DNA from: a virus
Reading direction: 5' to 3' (one strand)
IMG/VR virus record: IMGVR_UViG_3300027365_000004
Span: 1 to 40,061 of that record
Length of the DNA stretch: 40,061 nucleotides
The notes under the pieces: generated by a model
Told to the model about the DNA's origin: nothing
The model's database searches: none
What the model saw: only the letters and a program-made list of their open reading frames with translations
In this document: positions 31,248-36,438 of the stretch, one piece after another
Layout: every line of letters starts with the position of its first letter
Numbering within the stretch: position 1 is the stretch's first letter
Program-made: the position numbers and the translations under genes

Positions 31248-31433
31248 CTACCCATCCAGCCACTCGCCATGCTCATCGACGTATGCGATGAGGTCGCGCT
31301 CGACGTGGCGGCCACCGGCTTCGGCCACCTCGATCATCTCGTCACGGATGCTGGCCGGCACGATGTACTTGTTGTCGTACAGCTTGCGCATCTTGACGCC
31401 AAAGCTCATGGGTTTATGCAGGTACGTATTCAT
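31248..31433 (-). CDS. 61-aa early protein of unknown function
   Basis: The product starts MNTYLHKPMSFGVKMRKLYD, with AGGT seven bases ahead of the ATG. It is charged and mixed helical, ending DEHGEWLDG. It is separated from the upstream stop by 8 bp. No family recognised. Confidence 0.68.
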   Translation of the reverse strand: MNTYLHKPMSFGVKMRKLYDNKYIVPASIRDEMIEVAEAGGRHVERDLIAYVDEHGEWLDG

Positions 31434-31441
31434 GATTGCAC

Positions 31442-31861
31442 CTATGAGATAGTGAAGTAGTCGTCGCCGTCGACGGTGTAGGACTCGGGCTCACTGCCGG
31501 CGATGGTCGGGTCGAAGCGGTGCCATTTGCCGGGCAGAAACTCAAGCTGTCCTTGCTCACGCCCGTCGGTGTACAGCAGGCAGCCGACATCATCCTCGCC
31601 CACAAACAAGACGGACTCTTGGCTGTACCGGCGGGCCAGCTCAGCGAACGAGGCCACATGATTCTCGGTCAGCACGTCGACCTCGACGAGGAACGAACGC
31701 TCACGCTGGCCACGGTACACACCAGTCACCTCACGGAATCCCTGAATGCCACCAGCCAGCAGGCTAGCAGTCAGGTCACGGCGCAGGAAGTGATGCACGT
31801 TGCGGTTCTGCTCCGGGCTGATGGTCGAGAGCTGGGCAGAGATGAGAACTTTGATGGTCAT
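31442..31861 (-). CDS. Early protein of unknown function
   Basis: The product is 139 aa, starting MTIKVLISAQLSTISPEQNR. GGAG eight bases before the ATG at 31861 selects this start over longer in-frame options. It has two apparent halves: helical with FREVTGVYRGQRERSFLVEV up to about 65, then SFAELARRYSQESVLFVGED and a terminal LEFLPGKWHRFDP segment. I recall similar short proteins in other lytic phages but know no function. Confidence 0.78.
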   Translation of the reverse strand: MTIKVLISAQLSTISPEQNRNVHHFLRRDLTASLLAGGIQGFREVTGVYRGQRERSFLVEVDVLTENHVASFAELARRYSQESVLFVGEDDVGCLLYTDGREQGQLEFLPGKWHRFDPTIAGSEPESYTVDGDDYFTIS

Positions 31862-31901
31862 GGTCGTAACTCCAGTGTCAGTCAGTGATATAGCAGGCAG
31901 A

Positions 31902-32033
31902 TCAAAGGATCGAGTAACATCCGAACCAATACAGGTGGTCATCGACGCGCAGCGCTACCGGCGTGCTGCGGTACATTCGGGTGACACAAACGGTGCCGCG
32001 TGGGTACTGGTACATGTTCACAAAATCTCTCAT
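31902..32033 (-). CDS. 43-aa early protein of unknown function
   Basis: ATG at 32033 with GGAG eight bases ahead. The product starts MRDFVNMYQYPRGTVCVTRM and ends LYWFGCYSIL; it is Tyr/Arg-rich and ends hydrophobic. Its presence fills an otherwise empty 170-bp gap between neighbours. No family recognised. Confidence 0.6.
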   Translation of the reverse strand: MRDFVNMYQYPRGTVCVTRMYRSTPVALRVDDHLYWFGCYSIL

Positions 32034-32074
32034 GGTATTAACTCCGCGTCAGTAGTGGCAAGTCACCACCCGCA

Positions 32075-32099
32075 CCTGTGCACTCATGGAATGCACAGG
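32075..32099 (-). other. Perfect 8-bp stem-loop between early genes
   Basis: CCTGTGCA (32099-32092) pairs with TGCACAGG (32082-32075) around a 9-base loop. It lies between the stop at 32109 and the 43-aa gene. There is no U-tract. Early mRNAs of T7-like phages are cut by RNase III at intergenic hairpins, and this is a candidate of that kind (inference). Confidence 0.55.
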
Positions 32100-32108
32100 C
32101 GGCTGGTC

Positions 32109-32294
32109 TCACTTGACACGACGAGCCGTGACGTACGTGTCGTCGTTTGGATACGTCGCTTGTTCTTGCCGCTGGCGTTCCTTGGCATCCTCGTACTCAA
32201 GATATAAGCCGAGCGATACCGGCGCAGAATACCGATCCATCTGAGATAATACCTCGTATACTACCAGTCCACCAGTATCGTTTGCATTGGACAT
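32109..32294 (-). CDS. 61-aa early protein of unknown function
   Basis: The product starts MSNANDTGGLVVYEVLSQMD. The start is chosen by GAGGTG six bases ahead; the leader GAGGTGTATCATG is identical to that of the 156-aa gene upstream. Charged C-terminal helix (EYEDAKERQRQEQ). GC near 48% is lower than in the replication genes. No family recognised. Confidence 0.72.
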   Translation of the reverse strand: MSNANDTGGLVVYEVLSQMDRYSAPVSLGLYLEYEDAKERQRQEQATYPNDDTYVTARRVK

Positions 32295-32302
32295 GATACA
32301 CC

Positions 32303-32455
32303 TCACAGATACGTATAGCGGACGACCCAATACCGTCCGTCATGGATGATGCAAGCCTTAACTCGCTCGGGTTGGAAGTGCAGCCAGACCAGGAACTGGG
32401 TGGCACCTGCCCAATGCAGATGCCAACGCTCCTCAGTCCAGACGCTACCCGTCAT
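32303..32455 (-). CDS. 50-aa Trp-rich protein of unknown function
   Basis: ATG at 32455 overlaps the upstream stop as ATGA. The product starts MTGSVWTEERWHLHWAGATQ and ends RYWVVRYTYL; it contains five Trp in 50 residues and several His. It fills the space between its neighbours exactly. Short aromatic-rich products of this kind are usual among early phage genes. No family recognised. Confidence 0.65.
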   Translation of the reverse strand: MTGSVWTEERWHLHWAGATQFLVWLHFQPERVKACIIHDGRYWVVRYTYL

Positions 32456-32922
32456 TGTGCCAAGCCGGACACGGCCCGGCGCACTGCGGCCAGCTTGTCG
32501 CTGTCCACGTTGTGGCGCTCGTCGCCAGACTCGGCCGCTTCGATCGCTTTCTTGAGCAGCTTGTCAAGTTCCTTGTCAAGATCGAACGGGCGGAACTTCT
32601 GCTCCGGTGCAAACTCCCAAGGCGCAATGCTCATGGCTTGGTCGATGTCAGACTCTTGCTCACGGTTGAACACCACACTCTTGCCGTCCTCACTCGGCGC
32701 AAACTTCCCGAATGCACACGCCCAGCCAATCACCGCATTGCGACGGGCAGACTTCGGCAGCGCCTCGATCAGCTTTTGTAGCAGCGTCACGTCGCCATGT
32801 TTGTCGGCGTGGTACAGACAGGACACTGCACACCGATGGATGTCGGCGTCCAGCTTTTTGCCACGGCCTTCGATGGACGAGATCAGTTTAGTTACTTCGG
32901 CAGCTTTCTCGATCAGTTTCAT
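32452..32922 (-). CDS. Early protein of unknown function
   Basis: The product is 156 aa, starting MKLIEKAAEVTKLISSIEGR. GAGGTG six bases before the ATG at 32922 fixes the start. It is helical, with ADIHRCAVSCLYHADKHGDV and an ALPKSARRNAVIGWACAFGK segment, then an acidic/basic C-terminus (FDLDKELDKLLKKAIEAAES). Similar short proteins occur in other lytic phages of proteobacteria to my memory; function unknown. Confidence 0.8.
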   Translation of the reverse strand: MKLIEKAAEVTKLISSIEGRGKKLDADIHRCAVSCLYHADKHGDVTLLQKLIEALPKSARRNAVIGWACAFGKFAPSEDGKSVVFNREQESDIDQAMSIAPWEFAPEQKFRPFDLDKELDKLLKKAIEAAESGDERHNVDSDKLAAVRRAVSGLAQ

Positions 32923-32936
32923 GATACACCTCGACG

Positions 32937-33164
32937 TTAGTGATTGCGCTGCACTTGGGCAGCAGACTTGCGCTTCGTTTCCTTGGCCTTCACCTTGACG
33001 GTACGGCCATTCCTCCACCCGTCGCCTATGGCGTGGGATTCCTTCTTCACCCCGGCCTGATTCATACGATCAAGCTCGGCGCGTCTCTCCGGCGTACCTT
33101 GCAAGCGAGCCCGCTTGTTTCGATCCGCTTCACACCGCTTGATACGCTTGGCAAATTGAGCCAT
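32937..33164 (-). CDS. Basic 75-aa protein, first early gene
   Basis: The product starts MAQFAKRIKRCEADRNKRAR. It is strongly basic (Lys/Arg-rich throughout) with no hydrophobic segment, which would fit nucleic-acid binding. GGGAG eight bases before the ATG. It is the first gene after the tandem promoter region, the position of host take-over genes in T7-like phages. No family recognised. Confidence 0.75.
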   Translation of the reverse strand: MAQFAKRIKRCEADRNKRARLQGTPERRAELDRMNQAGVKKESHAIGDGWRNGRTVKVKAKETKRKSAAQVQRNH

Positions 33165-33205
33165 GAGTCAGTCTCCCTGTCAGCTTGTCAAAACTTACAG
33201 ATACA

Positions 33206-33230
33206 GCCGCCACAAAGGAAGTAGTACCTG
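33206..33230. repeat. 25-bp imperfect repeat, copy 1 (edge of control region)
   Basis: The plus strand gccgccacaaaggaagtagt and the next five bases match 34536-34560 at 22 of 25 positions, in direct orientation. It lies about 40 bp upstream of the first early gene start, so the two copies flank the gene-free control region. Role unknown. Confidence 0.75.
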
Positions 33231-33472
33231 TCAGCTTTGAGAAGCCGGGTCCATTCTCCCTGCATTACCGGGAACGCGACCTGATCGCTCGGCTTGATTC
33301 TTTCAGGGCGGCAAGCCTCAGCCCGCCCGTAACGTACTCACCCGTTACCTTGGTGCCTACCTACGTTTGCTTCAAGACTCCACCCGAGAGCTTTGCCTAT
33401 CCACCGGCCTGTCTGCCGACGAGTCTTGCACTACTGGTGCGTCTCGCTTGGTCCTGCTCAGTTTGTACCCAC

Positions 33473-33501
33473 ATGGTAGTTTAGGATACCAACCTTGTCA
33501 A
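33473..33501 (-). promoter_or_regulatory. Candidate host sigma70 promoter 1
   Basis: On the minus strand, a perfect -35 TTGACA (33501-33496), a 17-bp spacer and -10 TACCAT (4 of 6). It is the promoter closest to the early genes, with the start about 300 bp upstream of the first ATG. Confidence 0.65.
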
Positions 33502-33617
33502 GCTCGATCATCCTGATCCGATTAGAACTGTCCATGTCCGCCTGACTCGCCTTCTACTCTAGTTCAGGTTGTCAAGGATTCTCGCTTTCTTGCCTAGCCT
33601 TGAATCAGCCTGTTTAC

Positions 33618-33646
33618 AGTTTACTTCACTTCTACTGCTTTGTCAA
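33618..33646 (-). promoter_or_regulatory. Candidate host sigma70 promoter 2
   Basis: TTGACA (33646-33641), 17-bp spacer, TAAACT (4 of 6) on the minus strand. The spacer and -10 (GTAGAAGTGAAGTAAACTGT) resemble promoter 3, which suggests duplication. Confidence 0.7.
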
Positions 33647-33751
33647 CCCGTTTGGTCTAGTGGGTCAAACTAGAAGTCTCCCTTTGTTATACACCGTCGA
33701 GACTTAACCGTGGTGCCGAGTCGAGCCGCTGGTGCGGACAGCCTCGCTTAC

Positions 33752-33780
33752 ATCTTACTTCAACTTCTCTTGCCTGTCAA
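33752..33780 (-). promoter_or_regulatory. Candidate host sigma70 promoter 3
   Basis: TTGACA (33780-33775), 17-bp spacer, TAAGAT (4 of 6) on the minus strand. The sequence AGAGAAGTTGAAGTAAGATG parallels promoter 2. Confidence 0.7.
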
Positions 33781-33911
33781 GGCGGGTTCGGCTTCGGCCG
33801 TATCGGCTACTCCACCTCACCACACTACACTATGCAACCAGGACTAGAGTTTTTACGTCTTTATCTTTGACTGTACCTAGATGCTTCGCTTCGTGCTGCC
33901 TCGTGTCTCAT

Positions 33912-33939
33912 ATCCTAGCAGGTCTGTCTGTCTTGTCAA
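33912..33939 (-). promoter_or_regulatory. Candidate host sigma70 promoter 4 (extended -10)
   Basis: TTGACA (33939-33934), 16-bp spacer, TGCTAGGAT with the extended -10 TG. Downstream ATATGAGACACG closely matches the sequence after promoter 5. Confidence 0.72.
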
Positions 33940-33999
33940 GGTCCCTATCTGCGATTCTTCTAGGTTCCTTACTTGCCTGTCCTGCTAGGCGTGTCTCAT

Positions 34000-34028
34000 A
34001 GGTTACTAGCCGGTGGTCTGTCTGTCAA
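34000..34028 (-). promoter_or_regulatory. Candidate host sigma70 promoter 5
   Basis: TTGACA (34028-34023), 17-bp spacer, weak -10 TAACCT (3 of 6). TTGACAGACAGACC and the following CTATGAGACACG parallel promoter 4, so the pair looks like a diverged tandem duplication of about 88 bp. Confidence 0.5.
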
Positions 34029-34118
34029 GCCTATCTGTCCATGTCTGTCTGTCCTATCCGTGTCCTTCCATCCGTCAGGATGTCTCAGGATGCCTCGTGG
34101 TGGCTCGCTGCCCAGTCT

Positions 34119-34140
34119 CATACGTATGGCATACGGTATG
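34119..34140. other. Tandem palindromes CATACGTATG / CATACGGTATG
   Basis: A perfect 10-bp palindrome (34119-34128) is followed after one base by an 11-bp near-palindrome of the same core (34130-34140). It lies between the phage promoter and the host promoters. A dimeric protein-binding site is possible; no function is shown. Confidence 0.5.
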
Positions 34141-34204
34141 TGTCTGGTATCCGTCTGGCCAATCTGTCTGGCGACCATTGGGAGCAATAGATACGAGCGT
34201 TTCC

Positions 34205-34221
34205 TATCCTATTAGTGGATC
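34205..34221 (-). promoter_or_regulatory. Phage RNA polymerase promoter (early region)
   Basis: The minus strand reads GATCCACTAATAGGATA, identical to the other copies over 17 bases; the base before it differs. It lies upstream of the host promoter array and points at the early genes, comparable in place to phi-OL near the left end of T7. Predicted +1 near 34209, about 1 kb before the first gene. Confidence 0.83.
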
Positions 34222-34263
34222 GCCCGAGAATATCCAATGAAATGATATAGATACGGCCCCCGC

Positions 34264-34293
34264 ATGCGCGTGTCCATGCGTCCGCGCGCGCAT
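34264..34293 (-). other. Imperfect GC-rich hairpin near the late-region end
   Basis: ATGCGCG and CGCGCAT pair (7 bp) with a 16-base loop that is itself CG-rich. It lies downstream of the last late gene and just before the phage promoter. It might be part of a late terminator or packaging site; there is no U-tract. Confidence 0.35.
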
Positions 34294-34535
34294 ACGCCTA
34301 GAAGCGCCTATCAGGCCGTCTCACGGCTGTTCTCCCTGGCCCCTTGACCTTGCCCATCCCATGTGCTATCGTCGGTTGTGTGGAGTGGGAGACGTGCTGG
34401 CGAGCGATATTGAGCGCTGCGAGGCGAGCCAGCCCAGCGCCCAGCCGGCGGCCCCCTACGGGGGAGAGCGCTCAGCGCGGTCCAGAGGGAGGCCCCTCGC
34501 AATAGCGCATCAATTTTACGCCCAAGGCTTCCTCG

Positions 34536-34560
34536 GCCGCCACAAAGGGTGTAGTACCGG
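34536..34560. repeat. 25-bp imperfect repeat, copy 2 (edge of control region)
   Basis: The plus strand gccgccacaaagggtgtagt and the next five bases match 33206-33230 at 22 of 25 positions. It lies 56 bp beyond the stop of the last late gene at 34616, so this pair marks both borders of the control region. Confidence 0.75.
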
Positions 34561-34615
34561 CTATATCGCCCGCACAGCTCGTGTGCCAGCCCGTGTAGCC
34601 CTTCCCTGGGCCTAC

Positions 34616-34816
34616 CTACCGGCCCGATCTCACGCGTCTCTCAATGGCCTCTACGGCCCGTCTGACGCCACGCAGAGCGTGGCTAAGCCAAACTCCAGTG
34701 TGCCGACGGATGCTGGGTACCTTGCTGAGCGCCCAAATGGCGAAGGCGAGGTAGCATACGATCTCGGCGATGGTCAGAAACCACCACCAAGCACTACTCC
34801 ACGCGAACTGCAACAT
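34616..34816 (-). CDS. Small membrane protein, last late gene
   Basis: The product is 66 aa from the ATG at 34816 (GGAG eight bases ahead), starting MLQFAWSSAWWWFLTIAEIV. One Trp-rich hydrophobic span (about 5-27) is followed by a basic C-terminus (RRAVEAIERRVRSGR). It follows the spanin pair, so a role in lysis or the envelope is possible. No family recognised. Confidence 0.65.
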   Translation of the reverse strand: MLQFAWSSAWWWFLTIAEIVCYLAFAIWALSKVPSIRRHTGVWLSHALRGVRRAVEAIERRVRSGR

Positions 34817-34887
34817 AGCATTGCTCCTATAAGGCCCGTACAGGCCGTGTGAGAGGCGGTAGGGCTGGGCCATCCAACCCTACCGGG

Positions 34888-35214
34888 TCACTCCTGATCG
34901 TCCCGTGTGGCCTTGTTCTGGCCGTCTCCTGCCTCATGTGCGACCTGATCCCGGGATTCGAGCCATGCGCGCACGTCGAGGAGCTTGCCCTCGCAGGAAT
35001 TGAGGGCTTCCTCGTACGAGATGAGGCCCTTGGCCAGCCCACCGGCCGTGCCAGCGTTGATCTGAGGGCTGGGGCACGGCCCGACCCATGACTCAGGGAT
35101 GCGGGCTTCCTTGAACTCGGGGGCCAGTGCAGTTGACGTACTCGCACAGCCGGTCAGCAACATCGTCAGGAGTCCGAGTGTCAGCCCAGTCAGGGTGCTT
35201 GCTCTCGACTTCAT
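34888..35214 (-). CDS. Rz1-like outer-membrane spanin lipoprotein
   Basis: The product is 108 aa, starting MKSRASTLTGLTLGLLTMLL. A lipoprotein signal peptide ends in the lipobox LLTGC, giving Cys23 as the lipidated residue. AAGGA lies eight bases before the ATG. The start is inside the Rz gene in another frame (122-bp overlap), the typical overlapped Rz/Rz1 arrangement. Unlike the usual short Pro-rich Rz1, this one has a longer, charged C-terminal extension. It would join with Rz to fuse the membranes in the last lysis step. Confidence 0.87.
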   Translation of the reverse strand: MKSRASTLTGLTLGLLTMLLTGCASTSTALAPEFKEARIPESWVGPCPSPQINAGTAGGLAKGLISYEEALNSCEGKLLDVRAWLESRDQVAHEAGDGQNKATRDDQE

Positions 35215-35464
35215 CGTATCGTTCCTTGGCCTCGTCGGCCTGCCGGGCGAGCAGGTTGATCCGTGCGTCTCGCCGGGCTACTGCTTGTTGGAGATCGGAT
35301 AGTTGCTGCTCGTAGTGGTCCGTCATGGACTCTTGACGCTTCTGCATGTCCTTGAGGTCTTGAGCCTTTAGGACCAGCTCCTCCTTGGTGTCGATCAGTC
35401 CCTTGGCTGTGAAGCCGAGGCTAATCACCAATAGGACGAGCAGGCCGATTGCGTACTTGAGCAT
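35093..35464 (-). CDS. Rz-like inner-membrane spanin
   Basis: The product is 123 aa, starting MLKYAIGLLVLLVISLGFTA. An N-terminal signal-anchor (about 4-22) is followed by a long coiled coil (KEELVLKAQDLKDMQKRQES to about 90) and a Pro-containing C-terminus: the i-spanin layout. GGAGGAG precedes the ATG. It overlaps Rz1 at its end and the membrane protein gene at its start. Confidence 0.87.
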   Translation of the reverse strand: MLKYAIGLLVLLVISLGFTAKGLIDTKEELVLKAQDLKDMQKRQESMTDHYEQQLSDLQQAVARRDARINLLARQADEAKERYDEVESKHPDWADTRTPDDVADRLCEYVNCTGPRVQGSPHP

Positions 35465-35669
35465 AACGCTCCTCCCCGTAGTAGGCGATTTCCATTTGCC
35501 GTACCACTTCGTTATCCACCTCGTTGGTCGTTTGGGCAGCGAGCCATCGCAGGCTCTTGAAGGCTACCACCGCAACTCCCTTCTCGACGATCCGGGTGGA
35601 GAAGATCGTCAGGAGAATGCGGAACAGGGCGAAGCCGAACTTCGACCCGAGGCTAAGCAGGATTGCCAT
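35421..35669 (-). CDS. Membrane protein in the lysis cassette (possible second holin or regulator)
   Basis: The product is 82 aa, starting MAILLSLGSKFGFALFRILL. Hydrophobic segment about 2-22 and a second weakly hydrophobic one about 30-40, then a charged soluble tail (ERYAQVRNRPARPIGD). It lies between endolysin and Rz and overlaps both, the usual place of holin or antiholin genes. A class II holin-like gene also exists upstream of terminase, so this one may be an accessory protein. Exact role unknown. Confidence 0.7.
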   Translation of the reverse strand: MAILLSLGSKFGFALFRILLTIFSTRIVEKGVAVVAFKSLRWLAAQTTNEVDNEVVRQMEIAYYGEERYAQVRNRPARPIGD

Positions 35670-36123
35670 TGAAGATTCCTCGGTTGAACATGACGGCTGA
35701 GGCCGCTCGGCGGTTCACCAGCCCCTGCACCCGCTCTTTGTTGACGTACACCCAGCGCATGTACTGGTCATCAACGTCGTCGTAGTCTCCGCGATTCAGC
35801 ACCTTGAGCAGAGTCGAGGTCTTGAAGGCGCGGATGCCGACGTTGAAGCAGAACACGACGAGGGCGTCGAACTGGAGCTGGGACAGGGCCACGGTGACGT
35901 AGCGGTTGACCGCGCTCTCGTACTTCGGAAGGTCGTAGTCGAGCAGCAGTTCGGTGGCCTGCTCCTCGGTGATCGTCATGCCGGGTTTGGCAGTCTCGAT
36001 GTGTCCGTACCCGATGGTCCAGACGCCGCCGGAGTCCTTGTAGGCTCGGAGGCGAAGGCCCTCCCATTGTTTCAGGAGGGCCAGACCTTCCGGCGAGAAC
36101 TCCATCTTCAAGTTCTCGTACAT
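35653..36123 (-). CDS. Endolysin, T4-type lysozyme (glycoside hydrolase 24)
   Basis: The product is 156 aa, starting MYENLKMEFSPEGLALLKQW. The catalytic triad pattern E-8x-D-5x-T is present: Glu21, Asp30, Thr36, in EGLRLRAYKDSGGVWTIGYGH. The family-typical downstream segments are also seen (LSQLQFDALVVFCFNVG, LNRGDYD). There is no N-terminal hydrophobic helix, so it is not a SAR endolysin as in phiKMV; release would depend on a holin. AGGA eight bases before the ATG. Confidence 0.93.
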   Translation of the reverse strand: MYENLKMEFSPEGLALLKQWEGLRLRAYKDSGGVWTIGYGHIETAKPGMTITEEQATELLLDYDLPKYESAVNRYVTVALSQLQFDALVVFCFNVGIRAFKTSTLLKVLNRGDYDDVDDQYMRWVYVNKERVQGLVNRRAASAVMFNRGIFNGNPA

Positions 36124-36132
36124 GATCGGTCC

Positions 36133-36438
36133 TTATACGGCGGTGAAGCCGGTGATGGTGTTGCCGGAGACGGCCACGGTGTAGTCCGTACCGCCCACGT
36201 TGACCACGTCGCCATCGGATACGACGGCTTGGTTGTCGGCGAGGCCGCCGTAGGGCGAGGCACCGGGCACGTTCGAGCGGCAGTCCTCGAAGAAGGCAGC
36301 CAGCTCAGTAGCACCGTCGGCCGGAGAGCCACGGCGGTCGGCTTGAATCTCGTGGTAGGAGATGGCACGTGCTGCCTCGCGGCGCAGGTAACAAGAGTTG
36401 TTGATCGGGCCGGGTGAGGCAAGATTCTCGATGCGCAT
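36133..36438 (-). CDS. Small late protein of unknown function
   Basis: The product is 101 aa, starting MRIENLASPGPINNSCYLRR. The ATG shares a base with the terminase stop (TAATG). The N-terminal half is helical and charged; the C-terminus is a beta-type repeat-like tail (DVVNVGGTDYTVAVSGNTIT) ending GFTAV. The position between terminase and lysis, and the beta-rich tail, would suit a minor virion or capsid accessory protein, but I do not recognise it. Confidence 0.75.
   Translation of the reverse strand: MRIENLASPGPINNSCYLRREAARAISYHEIQADRRGSPADGATELAAFFEDCRSNVPGASPYGGLADNQAVVSDGDVVNVGGTDYTVAVSGNTITGFTAV

Larger units (their letters stand above)
33231..34615. other. Gene-free control region, probable site of genome ends
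   Basis: About 1.4 kb between the first early gene and the last late gene has no convincing reading frame on either strand. GC is near 50%, lower than coding regions, up to about 34260 and then rises. It holds five candidate host promoters, a phage promoter, palindromes and the flanking repeats. The part 33231-33470 would be the common 5' leader of early mRNAs; I see no clear structure in it. By synteny with T7-like phages the packaged ends and direct terminal repeats should be here, but a circular assembly hides them. Confidence 0.75.

Noticed and set aside
33790-33815. Similarity to the phiKMV single-strand nick consensus around GGCTACTCC
   Set aside because: Only the CTACTCC part fits; the CGAC and final CGG of the remembered consensus are missing, so it is not supported.
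33996-34187. Minus-strand open frame of 63 codons within the control region
   Set aside because: No ribosome site, odd composition, and it overlaps a promoter candidate and the palindromes.
35653-36123. SAR endolysin
   Set aside because: The N-terminus (MYENLKMEFSPEG) has no hydrophobic signal-anchor, so a holin-dependent soluble lysozyme is the better reading.
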